A DNA stretch of 8,597 nt from Leptolyngbya sp. SIO4C1 (GCA_010671975.1 JAAHIA010000207.1:1-8597), one strand, 5' to 3'; shown: positions 1-6,748, numbered from the stretch's first letter. Made by a program: numbers and translations. Notes: generated from the sequence alone by a model not told the origin.

Positions 1-2
1 TC

Positions 3-596
3 AAAGAAATCCATCACCGCGTTAAGAATAACCTCCAGATTATCTCTAGCCTGCTCAACCTGCAGTCTCGCTCAATTCAAGATAAACAAATCCTAGAGCT
101 GCTTCAGGAGAGCAAAAATCGAGTCCGCTTGATGGCGCTGATTCATGAAAAACTATATCAGTCAGACAATCTCGGGAAAATTAGTCTTGGCGACTATATT
201 CAAGAGCTCTCCAACCACCTGCTGCGCTCATACGATGTGAATTCTCACCGTGTCAGTATGCGAATTGAGATTGAGGACATTTTTTTAGAGACCGATACGG
301 CTGTTTCCTGCGGTCTAATTATCAATGAGCTGATTTCAAACGCTTTGAAATATGCTTTCCAAGGTGTCGAAGCGGGAACCATTAGTATCCAAGCTAAACA
401 GATGGAGACGATGCGGTTTTGTATGACCGTTAGCGATAACGGTATTGGGTTACCCCAAGACTTAGATGTTTACAACACAGATACATTAGGGTTGCAGCTA
501 GTCACCGATCTAACTGAACAGCTAGAGGGTGAGCTAGAAATTCTTCGAACAAACGGAACCGAGTTTAAGTTCACAGATCTCTTACTTTCGCGTTAG
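3..596 (+). CDS. Histidine kinase, HisKA_2 family, C-terminal part (5' end outside window)
   Basis: This is the C-terminal transmitter of a sensor kinase that autophosphorylates on His and passes the phosphate to a response regulator. The reading frame is open from the left edge, so the sensor part is missing. The first readable residues, KEIHHRVKNNLQ (3-38), are the phosphoacceptor box typical of HisKA_2 kinases, with the His pair at 12-17. The ATP-binding domain follows: an N box INELISNALKYAF around readable residues 107-119, a G1 box DNGIGLP around 145-151, and a G2-like TLGLQLV around 161-167. The stop is TAG at 594-596. Only 36 bases separate it from the response regulator gene downstream, so the two are probably one operon and a cognate pair. 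The signal sensed cannot be read from this fragment. The family call is firm and the pairing is inference. Confidence 0.93.
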   Translation, partial: KEIHHRVKNNLQIISSLLNLQSRSIQDKQILELLQESKNRVRLMALIHEKLYQSDNLGKISLGDYIQELSNHLLRSYDVNSHRVSMRIEIEDIFLETDTAVSCGLIINELISNALKYAFQGVEAGTISIQAKQMETMRFCMTVSDNGIGLPQDLDVYNTDTLGLQLVTDLTEQLEGELEILRTNGTEFKFTDLLLSR

Positions 597-616
597 CGTT
601 ATTCGCTCAAAACCTA

Positions 617-623
617 AAGGAGG
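617..623 (+). promoter_or_regulatory. Strong Shine-Dalgarno site that sets a GTG start
   Basis: AAGGAGG lies nine bases before GTG at 633. It supports the GTG as the true start of the response regulator. I see no separate promoter in the 36-base gap, which fits co-transcription with the kinase. Confidence 0.8.
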
Positions 624-632
624 AACCACACA

Positions 633-2138
633 GTGTCTACTACTCAAGTGCCTGTAAAGAAAGTATCATCTGCCGCTAAAGTCATGGTGGTTGAAGACGA
701 AAGTATTATTTCGTTAGACATCAAAAACAGCCTGCTCAGGCTTGGCTACACCGTTTCTGGCGTCGCTGTCTCAGGTGATGCGGCGCTGCGTAAGATAAAA
801 AACAACCCGCCAGATTTGGTTTTAATGGACATTCACATTAAAGGCGAGATGTCGGGAATTGAGGTCTCTCAACAGATCAAATCCGATTTTCAAATTCCAG
901 TCATTTATCTAACTGCAAACGCCGATAACAGCACTTTTCAAGAAGCCAAGACAACCGATCCCTACGGCTATATTCTCAAGCCTTTTGAAGAAAAGGAGCT
1001 GGGCATCGCCATTGAGGTTGCCCTAAACAAGCATCAAAAAGAAAGAGAGGTTGCTGCTAGCGAGCGCTGGTATGCCACGGCGTTTCAGTCTCTGAATGAG
1101 GCGGTCATTGCTACCGATCCGGAAGGCAGCGTTGTTTTTATGAATACGTTTGCTGAGCTGATCACAGGCTGGAAGCTAGCCGAGGCGCTAAATCAGCCAG
1201 TAGAGACCGTTCTCATGCTTCAAAAGCAAATTCAGCAGTTTGACGATATGAGCACCGCTGAAGTAACCCGCTCAATTTTGACAGCTGTGCTAGAAGATAG
1301 AACCACGGCCTCTCTGCCCAATAACATTCAGCTCATTACCCGGCCGCGTACAGCCATATCGCTCAGCGGCGTTGCTGCGCCCAGTACGGCTATCCCTATT
1401 GAAGGCAACGCTACAGCTATCATTGATTTTGCCGGTGATGTGATAGGCGGCCTATTTGTCTTTCGACAGATGCAGACCGGGCCAGTCAGCCGATCCCAGA
1501 CTGACTCAGCAGCGCCTCCGCAGCTTTCTCAGCGGCAGGCTCAAGCCGATGCCTCCAAAGACAATAATGTGCCTCAAGCCGACGATCTAGCTCTGATCAA
1601 AGCCTTTACTCGAGCTTTCACGAAGGGGCAGTCTGTACTTTTGTCGACGGCCAACCTAGTTGCCGAGTCAGCAGCTAATTCAACCACGCTCACTGCCAAA
1701 TCAGAAGGCATCATTATCAACGTTAAGAAGATTAATAACAAGCTGACAGCCATGGTCAAGCGAGATTCGATCTATTGGGAAGCCATTCGCTACACCTTGA
1801 TAGAACATAGCTTTTTTCCGGTGAGCCAGCGTACCAACGGCACCCAGTATTATCAATATCGCGCTATCCCTGAGCAGTGTCAGATTTACTACACCAGCGC
1901 GATCGCGCTTTGGGAAGCCTGGCATGGCAAAATGAGCGACCAGATTCAGCGCCAGAGCAGCTGGGTGCAGCCCTCTCGCGACAAGATTATTGTCCTCAGA
2001 CGCGGCAGCTGGTATCGGATTCAGCAGCTAATTCTCAGCGAAGGTCATCTGCACATCAACACCGTTGGGGGTGAAGTGTTTCTGCAGTTAGAAGATTCCT
2101 TAATCTGGGGCATTCAGGCTCAGTACTGTGCGCTTTAG
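633..2138 (+). CDS. Response regulator: REC domain, PAS domain, unassigned C-terminal domain
   Basis: This 501-residue cytoplasmic protein is the likely partner of the kinase just upstream. The receiver domain spans about residues 16-135. It shows the acidic pair E21/D22, phosphoacceptor D66 in LVLMDIHIKG, T94 and K116 in the YILKPF motif, so it looks competent for phosphorylation. A short helical linker (132-145) leads into a PAS domain (about 144-280), beginning near YATAFQSLNEAVIATDPEG and ending near GGLFVFRQM. A Gln/Ala/Ser-rich linker covers about 281-318. The last 180 residues match no output domain I know: no helix-turn-helix, GGDEF, EAL, HD or kinase motif is visible. They hold a helical, aromatic-rich part (about 318-435) and a beta-like tail with VLRRGSWYRIQQL and LEDSLIWGIQ. 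The GTG start is fixed by AAGGAGG at 617-623. Output function is unknown. Confidence 0.9.
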   Translation: MSTTQVPVKKVSSAAKVMVVEDESIISLDIKNSLLRLGYTVSGVAVSGDAALRKIKNNPPDLVLMDIHIKGEMSGIEVSQQIKSDFQIPVIYLTANADNSTFQEAKTTDPYGYILKPFEEKELGIAIEVALNKHQKEREVAASERWYATAFQSLNEAVIATDPEGSVVFMNTFAELITGWKLAEALNQPVETVLMLQKQIQQFDDMSTAEVTRSILTAVLEDRTTASLPNNIQLITRPRTAISLSGVAAPSTAIPIEGNATAIIDFAGDVIGGLFVFRQMQTGPVSRSQTDSAAPPQLSQRQAQADASKDNNVPQADDLALIKAFTRAFTKGQSVLLSTANLVAESAANSTTLTAKSEGIIINVKKINNKLTAMVKRDSIYWEAIRYTLIEHSFFPVSQRTNGTQYYQYRAIPEQCQIYYTSAIALWEAWHGKMSDQIQRQSSWVQPSRDKIIVLRRGSWYRIQQLILSEGHLHINTVGGEVFLQLEDSLIWGIQAQYCAL

Positions 2139-2151
2139 GCCAGTCGCTTTA

Positions 2152-2183
2152 GCTGCTGTCAACCGCAGCCAGTTAGCCATTTT
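2152..2183 (+). terminator. Weak hairpin after the response regulator gene
   Basis: GCTGC (2152-2156) can pair with GCAGC (2165-2169) across an eight-base loop, and TTT occurs at 2181-2183. The stem is short and the T run is distant and brief, so this is only a possible terminator for the two-component operon. Confidence 0.2.
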
Positions 2184-2199
2184 GCCCGCTATTTAAAGC

Positions 2200-2227
2200 T
2201 ATGATCTGACCGAATAACTGCAGGAGG
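2200..2227 (+). promoter_or_regulatory. Possible -10 element and Shine-Dalgarno site of the lipoprotein gene
   Basis: TATGAT (2200-2205) matches five of six bases of a sigma-70-type -10 box, but no convincing -35 box sits 16-18 bases upstream. AGGAGG (2222-2227) lies six bases before ATG at 2234 and firmly supports that start. The ribosome site is solid; the promoter is tentative. Confidence 0.4.
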
Positions 2228-2233
2228 TCAGGG

Positions 2234-2905
2234 ATGAGCTGTGTTCGTAGGGGGGCTGGCATCGCCATTGCGATCGCCTTAATAGGCTGTCAGCCAGAAG
2301 CGCCGCCGCCCACCAGCGAAGTTCCGTTGCCCAAAGATGCTGCCCCTAGTGGCGCACCGCCCCCCCCACCGCCGCCGGCAGACTCTTTTTTTGCCCTACT
2401 GCCGCCGGAAGCTACCGCTGCTTTAGAAGCGCTAGAAATTTCCGCTGCCGTTCCCTCTTATCTGCCAGCCGGATTCAGCCTGGCTGACTATGAGGCCGGT
2501 CAGGGCGGGGTGAGCGGCGCAGACGGCCGCCCCTACTACTGGCTGATTTATCGCGATGCTCAAAATCACTGCTTTGCGATAGAGTTCACCAGCGGCGGCG
2601 TGGGCGGCCCTGAGTTAGAAAACCAGCTACCCATTGAGTCACCCCTATTTGGCCCTGGCTATTCGCTGCACTACGGTCAGTATGCAGACTCTGGCCTGCG
2701 TGAACAGTTTCCTGAGCCCGATCTCTTTAGCGATTGGATGGCCGGCGAGCAGGGACTCTATCGGCTCGCTGGGGCTGAACAGATCATGCAGACTTACGAA
2801 CAGTCCGGCTGCCGCAACCTGCCGCCCGAAGAAGCGCTGCGAGTGGTTGAGTCGCTCACCTACCTGCGCTCAGATCTGCTTGGTGAGGAGCTTGAGGATG
2901 AGTAG
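2234..2905 (+). CDS. Proline-rich predicted lipoprotein of unknown function
   Basis: This 223-residue protein is probably anchored to a membrane by a lipid. The N-terminus has two arginines, a hydrophobic stretch (about 7-17) and a lipobox-like LIGC with Cys19 as the expected lipidated residue. A low-complexity Pro/Ala linker (about 20-50) includes a run of prolines encoded partly by eight consecutive C bases. The globular part (about 52-215) starts near FFALLPPEA, contains VPSYLPAGFSLADYE, WLIYRDAQNHCFAIEFTSGG and SPLFGPGYSLHYG, and ends with EEALRVVESLTYL. I have seen this pattern in uncharacterised cyanobacterial lipoproteins but know no function. The last residues are acidic. The start is supported by AGGAGG six bases upstream. 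It converges on the next gene with 25 bases between stops. Lipoprotein nature is likely; the role is not assigned. Confidence 0.82.
   Translation: MSCVRRGAGIAIAIALIGCQPEAPPPTSEVPLPKDAAPSGAPPPPPPPADSFFALLPPEATAALEALEISAAVPSYLPAGFSLADYEAGQGGVSGADGRPYYWLIYRDAQNHCFAIEFTSGGVGGPELENQLPIESPLFGPGYSLHYGQYADSGLREQFPEPDLFSDWMAGEQGLYRLAGAEQIMQTYEQSGCRNLPPEEALRVVESLTYLRSDLLGEELEDE
2360..2367 (+). repeat. Run of eight C bases inside the lipoprotein linker
   Basis: Eight consecutive C bases lie in the proline-coding part of the lipoprotein gene, next to further CCG/CCA codons. Such runs are prone to slippage and to sequencing error. The frame is intact here. Confidence 0.85.
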
Positions 2906-2918
2906 CTAGACGCGGGGA

Positions 2919-2941
2919 AGCGGAAAAAAACTACGCCCGCT
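2919..2941 (-). terminator. Possible terminator with a T7 run for the ferredoxin/MBL gene
   Basis: On the minus strand the stop codon TAG is followed at once by seven T bases (A run at 2924-2930 on the plus strand). A five-base stem, CCTGC pairing with GCGGG and one wobble, can form just upstream within the 3' end of the gene. AGCGG (2919-2923) can also pair with CCGCT (2937-2941), but that places the A/T run in the loop. The T run is clear; the hairpin is weak. Confidence 0.25.
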
Positions 2942-3803
2942 CCATCCACGCGACGCAGGCTCGCATCTGCGCCGCCATTGTTTCGCGATCGGCATGGTGC
3001 CGCCGCCCGTGACCGGGCAAAATCCACTCAAACGAATAGTTAAGCAGTCGTCGCATCGACTCGACCTGCTGCGGCCAAGAATACCAGCAGTAGCGCCGGA
3101 ACGCATAGAGCTGCTCTAAAGCAACAGACCAGGCGAGATGATCGCCAGTAAATAGAAACTTATCTTGGTAGAGCAGCACCGTATGGCCTTTGCTGTGCCC
3201 CGGCACCGGAATGATCTGCACATCGTCGGCGAGTGCATAGACCTCTGTGCCGGTCGGCTGAATCTCTACGCCTTGGGTATCGCGCGTGATGTCGTCGGCA
3301 TGAAGAATGCGATCGCAGCCAAAATGATCGTGAAACTTCTGATGGTCGGCAATATCGTCTCGGTGCGTCAAATACATATATTTAACGCCGCCCATCGCCT
3401 CTAGCTGCTTCACCAGCGGCGGCGTAAATCGGGGCGAATCTACCAGAATATTGCCCTCGGGACGCTGAATAAAGTAGCTGGCCGCCGCATAAGACTTTTC
3501 TGAATGGTAGCCGCAGTGGTAGACACTGTCTTCCACCGGAATGGGTAGGCTCGCCTGCGCCTGCCGCATGTCGGTGGGCTTCTCAACCGTACCAATTGAG
3601 GCCGTCGGGCAAGAGAGCAGTGCCTGCAGCGCCGCTAGCCGCTCTTTCTCATTAGCGGGCTGATGATGCACAGCTGACTGAGCGCCCTCGCGGCTAAAGA
3701 TTTCAGGAGCCATCCAGCGGCAGGTATCGCAGTCAATACAGGTGCTATCGACGTAAAAATCGCCCTCTACATTCTGCGGGCGCCGATCTTTGAGGTGAGC
3801 CAT
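2931..3803 (-). CDS. Ferredoxin-like domain fused to a metallo-beta-lactamase-fold hydrolase
   Basis: This 290-residue soluble protein has two domains. The N-terminal one (about 10-72) has C22, C25 and C28 in CIDCDTC plus C65 in LSCPTA, the four ligands expected for one 4Fe-4S cluster of a ferredoxin fold. The second (about 90-285) has the metallo-beta-lactamase order of metal ligands: LTHRDDIADH (146-154), then VPGHSKGH with H203, FTGDH with D221, and LPGHG with H265. The first motif departs from the usual THxHxDH: Asp stands where the second His would be, and the D-H pair is shifted, so the metal site may differ. I recall related proteins in cyanobacteria and plants, without a known substrate. 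There is no signal peptide. ATG at 3803 has no clear Shine-Dalgarno site but fits the domain start. The fold is certain; the reaction is unknown. Confidence 0.9.
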   Translation of the reverse strand: MAHLKDRRPQNVEGDFYVDSTCIDCDTCRWMAPEIFSREGAQSAVHHQPANEKERLAALQALLSCPTASIGTVEKPTDMRQAQASLPIPVEDSVYHCGYHSEKSYAAASYFIQRPEGNILVDSPRFTPPLVKQLEAMGGVKYMYLTHRDDIADHQKFHDHFGCDRILHADDITRDTQGVEIQPTGTEVYALADDVQIIPVPGHSKGHTVLLYQDKFLFTGDHLAWSVALEQLYAFRRYCWYSWPQQVESMRRLLNYSFEWILPGHGRRHHADRETMAAQMRACVAWMERA

Positions 3804-3830
3804 AACGTTACTCGCTGTTGCTATGTCCTC

Positions 3831-3859
3831 AGTCTAGCGAGCCAAGCTAATAATGTGTA
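3831..3859 (-). promoter_or_regulatory. Candidate promoter of the ferredoxin/MBL gene
   Basis: On the minus strand TACACA (3859-3854) and TAGACT (3836-3831) are 17 bases apart; each matches four of six consensus bases. Transcription would start about 20 bases before the ATG. It lies in the 151-base spacer shared with the divergent tsaB gene. Confidence 0.3.
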
Positions 3860-3925
3860 CTCGAAATGACTTTGCTTTGACTCCCCTTGTCTCCCACCCT
3901 GCTTCCACAAAACTCACCGCCAACC

Positions 3926-3931
3926 TACAAT
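3926..3931 (+). promoter_or_regulatory. Candidate -10 box of tsaB
   Basis: TACAAT matches five of six consensus -10 bases and lies 23 bases before the tsaB ATG. No good -35 box is at the usual distance (TTCCAC at 3903-3908 is poor). The short leader has no Shine-Dalgarno site. Confidence 0.35.
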
Positions 3932-3954
3932 AAATCTGTCATCTCCCTTGAATC

Positions 3955-4575
3955 ATGCTCGGTCTTGCCTTACATACCTCTAGCCCCGACTTAGGACTGG
4001 CCCTGAGCAACTTCAAGCGTGAAACCCGTCATCAGGTTTGGCCACTGGGGCGCGACCTCTCTAGCCAGCTGCACGAATATCTGATGGCATTTATCGCCCC
4101 CTATACTTGGCAGGACTTTAGCTTTATCGCCGTAGCCAAAGGCCCGGGCGGTTTTACCGGCACCCGCATTGGCGTCGTCACCGCGCGAATTTTGGCGCAG
4201 CAGCTAGAGATTCCGCTGTACGGCATTTCCTCGCTGGCTGCGATCGCACAGACAGCGACAGTAGACCCGGGCAGCGCGATCGCGCTGACGATGCCCGCTA
4301 AGCGCGGCGACGTCTACGGTGCGCTCTACCGACAGAGCGCAGCTGGCCTAGAAACGATTCTCAGCGAAGCCGTGCTGCCAGCAGCTGACTGGCAGGCCAA
4401 GCTCGCCACCTGGGAAACACCGCTGCACCCGATTGAACTCGCCACCGGACAAGGCTTAGGTGATTCGGTCACGGGCGTTCTGTCGCTAGCCTATGCCCAA
4501 TGGCAGCAGGGCCAGCGCTCGCACTGGTCCGAGGTTGTCCCCTTCTACGGTCAGCATCCGGTGCAGCTATCGTAG
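3955..4575 (+). CDS. tsaB: tRNA threonylcarbamoyladenosine biosynthesis protein TsaB
   Basis: TsaB is the non-catalytic partner of TsaD. Together with TsaE they transfer threonylcarbamoyl from the TsaC product to A37 of tRNAs that read ANN codons, forming t6A. The protein has an ASKHA-type fold. Its start, MLGLALHTSSPDLGLAL, is the usual TsaB opening (LaidTS-like). GPGGFTGTRIG (63-73) is the hallmark motif of the family, and MPAKRGDVYGALY (113-125) matches the region that in homologues reads like DARxxEVY. At 206 residues it is slightly shorter than E. coli TsaB. ATG at 3955 begins exactly at the conserved first strand, so the start is credible although no Shine-Dalgarno site is seen. No other t6A gene is in the window. 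The gene contains two HIP1 sites (4240 and 4276). The call is firm. Confidence 0.96.
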   Translation: MLGLALHTSSPDLGLALSNFKRETRHQVWPLGRDLSSQLHEYLMAFIAPYTWQDFSFIAVAKGPGGFTGTRIGVVTARILAQQLEIPLYGISSLAAIAQTATVDPGSAIALTMPAKRGDVYGALYRQSAAGLETILSEAVLPAADWQAKLATWETPLHPIELATGQGLGDSVTGVLSLAYAQWQQGQRSHWSEVVPFYGQHPVQLS

Positions 4576-4606
4576 GCCCTGCTGCTGTAGCCAGCTATCC
4601 ACCTAC
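4572..4606. terminator. Interrupted inverted repeat between convergent genes
   Basis: GTAGG (4572-4576) can pair with CCTAC (4602-4606), and an inner GCTG with CAGC, around the 27-base gap between tsaB and the convergent membrane protein gene. It overlaps both stop codons. There is no T run on either side, so terminator function is only a guess. Confidence 0.22.
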
Positions 4607-5031
4607 CCCGACTGCCCATCCCGCCGGCCCAGCTCATACACGCCACAGCCAATGCAGGCAATAATACCCATGCTAATCGTCCAGCTGCGGCCCAGGCTCC
4701 AGTCCACAGCGTAGTTGCAAAGAATGCCCAGCAAAATAAACGGAACGATGCTAAAAATTGAAGCGTAGAACGCATTTTGCGATTCCCGAGCCGGTCGGGT
4801 GCGCTCGAACTCTTCGGCTGAGGTGTAGAGCGAGCGTTCGGCAAAGTTAAACCAGCGGCTCAGCTGCTCAGCCACCCAGTCCCCTATCGGCGAAAAGCCC
4901 AGATAGAGCGCCAGCGCCCACAGCGTTGCGCCGGCAATCACAGTCGGGTTGAGGTGAATCGAAAAGGGAAGCAGCTCTGTCAGCATTGGTTGAAACAGTT
5001 TTTGTACACACCGGCCGGTATGCTTAAGCAT
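4603..5031 (-). CDS. Conserved three-helix membrane protein of unknown function
   Basis: The reading frame encodes 142 residues. Three hydrophobic segments are visible: about 29-48 (PTVIAGATLWALALYLGF), 87-109 (AFYASIFSIVPFILLGILCN) and 116-133 (SWTISMGIIACIGCGVYE). Between the first two is a charged amphipathic stretch with AERSLYTSAEEFERTRPARESQ, probably a soluble loop. I associate this pattern with uncharacterised conserved cyanobacterial membrane proteins. I know no function and name none. The start is uncertain: ATG at 5031 has no Shine-Dalgarno site, and ATG at 4986 would give 127 residues beginning MLTELLPFS. The later start is attractive because the extra codons coincide with two perfect palindromes and a -10-like TACAAT (5035-5030, minus strand), all of which fit regulatory DNA better than coding DNA. 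It converges on tsaB and diverges from the transglutaminase-like gene. Confidence 0.78.
   Translation of the reverse strand: MLKHTGRCVQKLFQPMLTELLPFSIHLNPTVIAGATLWALALYLGFSPIGDWVAEQLSRWFNFAERSLYTSAEEFERTRPARESQNAFYASIFSIVPFILLGILCNYAVDWSLGRSWTISMGIIACIGCGVYELGRRDGQSG
5010..5031. repeat. Two abutting perfect palindromes, possible operator
   Basis: ACCGGCCGGT (5010-5019) and ATGCTTAAGCAT (5020-5031) are each perfectly self-complementary and touch without a gap. They lie just upstream of the transglutaminase-like gene and at the extreme 5' end of the membrane protein reading frame, so they could be operator half-elements for either direction. The palindromes are seen directly; a regulatory role is inference. 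Confidence 0.55.
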
Positions 5032-5065
5032 TGTAACTTAGGATGAAAAACTGCCTCTTTTCTCT

Positions 5066-6748
5066 ATGCCCAACACTGGCCTATCCCTGTCTGCTCCCCC
5101 CGATCTAAAACACGATCTGCCCTCTATGCCGCGACTGATCTATCCGGTCGGGGCCTATGCGCTCTCAGGGCTGACGCGCCGCGAGGGAGACGACTCGCCA
5201 CAGCTGCTTTCGCTGGATACGATTCAGGGCTATCTGCTGCAGATTGACCCGCAGACGGAGAATAGTCAGATTATAAATTCGCGCCAGGTTGAGGGCTTTA
5301 AGTCGGCGACCGGACTCTCGGTTTGGCAAGATCGGCTGTGGCTAGCGCTGGGGCACAAAGTGCTGAGCGGACCGCTGGCGTCGCTGGCGCTGGAGACGGT
5401 GATTTCGCTGCCTTACGAAGTGGATGGGGTTGCCGTATGGCAGCAGACGCTCTATGTCACATCGCAGCAGGCAAACGCTATCTTTGTCTACGATGCAGAG
5501 CGCTATCAGCTGATTACTGAGTTTGCGCTACCCGGTATCGGCGTTGAGAATATCACCGTCTTTGGCGAATATCTCTGGCTGTGCGATCGCACCGAGCAAA
5601 CCGTCTACTGTTTAGACCGCGCCACGGGGGAACAGCTGCTCAGCGTGCTGACGCCGTTTGCCTCACCCACCGGCATTGCCGTCCCGCCCGAGACGACGCC
5701 TGAGGGCGGCACCGTTTGGCTCACCTATGCCACTGAAGAACCCTACGTGCGCGATAATCCCAACACGCCCGAGTTTCCTTACCAGCTCACCTTCCGCGAT
5801 CGCACCTTCATCCATCCGCTGCAGTTTCAAAAAAAGGAGACCTATGCGCTCTCGACCGGCTACCGAATTGAGATGATCTATGCCGAGGAGCTAGAGCCGC
5901 TAGACGAGCTGCAGATTGAGAATCTCACCTGGCGGATGGCGCTGCCGGCCAATACCGCGCGGCAGCGGGTCGTTTCGGTAGAGCCGGTGGGGCTGCCGTT
6001 CATCACTGAGCAGGTGAATGGGCAAAACGTGGCCGTCTTTAAGTTTGATCAGCTAGCGCCCAACGAGCGGCACCTGTTTGGCTGGCGGGCGCTGCTCGAA
6101 GTGCGCGGTCTCAAGCATCAAATCACGCCCTATGATGTTGAAGATGTGGCATCGCTATCAGCCGACTTTAAGCAGCGCTACCTGGTCGATGATGACGAGC
6201 TAGCCATGGATAAGCCCACCGTGCGAGAAGCTGCTCGGCGGGCGGTCGGCAGTGAAACCAACCTGCTGCGCCAGGTGCTCAGCATTCGCAACTATGTTTA
6301 TGATCGGCTCTCCTATGGCATTCGCCCGGCAATCGATACGCCCGACGTAGTGCTGGAGCGCGGCATCGGCTCCTGCGGCGAATATGTCGGGCTGCTGCTG
6401 GCGCTCTGTCGACTCAACGGCATTGCCTGCCGCACGGTGGGGCGCTATAAATGTCCGCCCAAAGCCGACCAGATTGGCGTGCTGCTAGAGCCCGAGTTTA
6501 ACCATGTTTGGATTGAGTTCTATGTGCCGGGCGTGGGCTGGCTGCCGATGGAATCTAACGTAGACGATGTGCAAGAGGGCGGCCCTTACCCGACTCGCTT
6601 TTTTATGGGCCTGCCCTGGTATCACATTGAGATGGCGAAGGAGGTGCCGTTTGAGCGGCTGCAGCCAGCAGACGATTCGCTGGAGCTGAAAATTGGCGAT
6701 TTAGCGCTAAACCATGTGCGGTTTCGGATTTTGGAAGAACTGGGATGA
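5066..6748 (+). CDS. Transglutaminase-like protein with an N-terminal beta-propeller-like region
   Basis: This 560-residue protein has no signal peptide or membrane segment, so it is predicted cytoplasmic. Residues about 45-222 contain four similar strand units: ATGLSVWQDRLWLA (81-94), VDGVAVWQQTLYVT (119-132), VENITVFGEYLWLC (160-173) and PTGIAV...GTVWLTY (201-221). They look like part of a beta-propeller. A middle beta region (about 240-350) resembles the domain that often precedes bacterial transglutaminase-like domains. The transglutaminase/protease-like core is about 385-500: GIGSCGEYVG gives Cys437, EFNHVWIEFY gives His480, and GWLPMESN places Glu496 where Asp usually completes the triad. 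Members of this superfamily act as proteases, amidases or crosslinkers; the substrate here is unknown. ATG at 5066 has no Shine-Dalgarno site, and ATG at 5126 (residue 21) is an alternative. The gene contains two HIP1 sites. Confidence 0.9.
   Translation: MPNTGLSLSAPPDLKHDLPSMPRLIYPVGAYALSGLTRREGDDSPQLLSLDTIQGYLLQIDPQTENSQIINSRQVEGFKSATGLSVWQDRLWLALGHKVLSGPLASLALETVISLPYEVDGVAVWQQTLYVTSQQANAIFVYDAERYQLITEFALPGIGVENITVFGEYLWLCDRTEQTVYCLDRATGEQLLSVLTPFASPTGIAVPPETTPEGGTVWLTYATEEPYVRDNPNTPEFPYQLTFRDRTFIHPLQFQKKETYALSTGYRIEMIYAEELEPLDELQIENLTWRMALPANTARQRVVSVEPVGLPFITEQVNGQNVAVFKFDQLAPNERHLFGWRALLEVRGLKHQITPYDVEDVASLSADFKQRYLVDDDELAMDKPTVREAARRAVGSETNLLRQVLSIRNYVYDRLSYGIRPAIDTPDVVLERGIGSCGEYVGLLLALCRLNGIACRTVGRYKCPPKADQIGVLLEPEFNHVWIEFYVPGVGWLPMESNVDDVQEGGPYPTRFFMGLPWYHIEMAKEVPFERLQPADDSLELKIGDLALNHVRFRILEELG

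Noticed and set aside
1574..1925. Two minus-strand open frames inside the response regulator gene
   Set aside because: They are antisense to a continuous, well-supported reading frame, lack ribosome sites and encode no recognisable domain.
3846..3859. NtcA-like site between the ferredoxin/MBL gene and tsaB (minus strand GTA-N8-TAG)
   Set aside because: It differs from GTA-N8-TAC at the last base, and its position does not match the usual -41.5 spacing of an NtcA-activated promoter for either gene.
3877..3882. TTGACT as a -35 box for tsaB
   Set aside because: No -10-like sequence lies 16-18 bases downstream; the only good -10 candidate (3926-3931) is 43 bases away.
4551..4844. Minus-strand open frame of 97 codons overlapping the membrane protein gene
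   Set aside because: It overlaps a better-supported same-strand gene in another frame and the tsaB 3' end, and its translation is Arg/Ala/Ser-rich with no recognisable domain.
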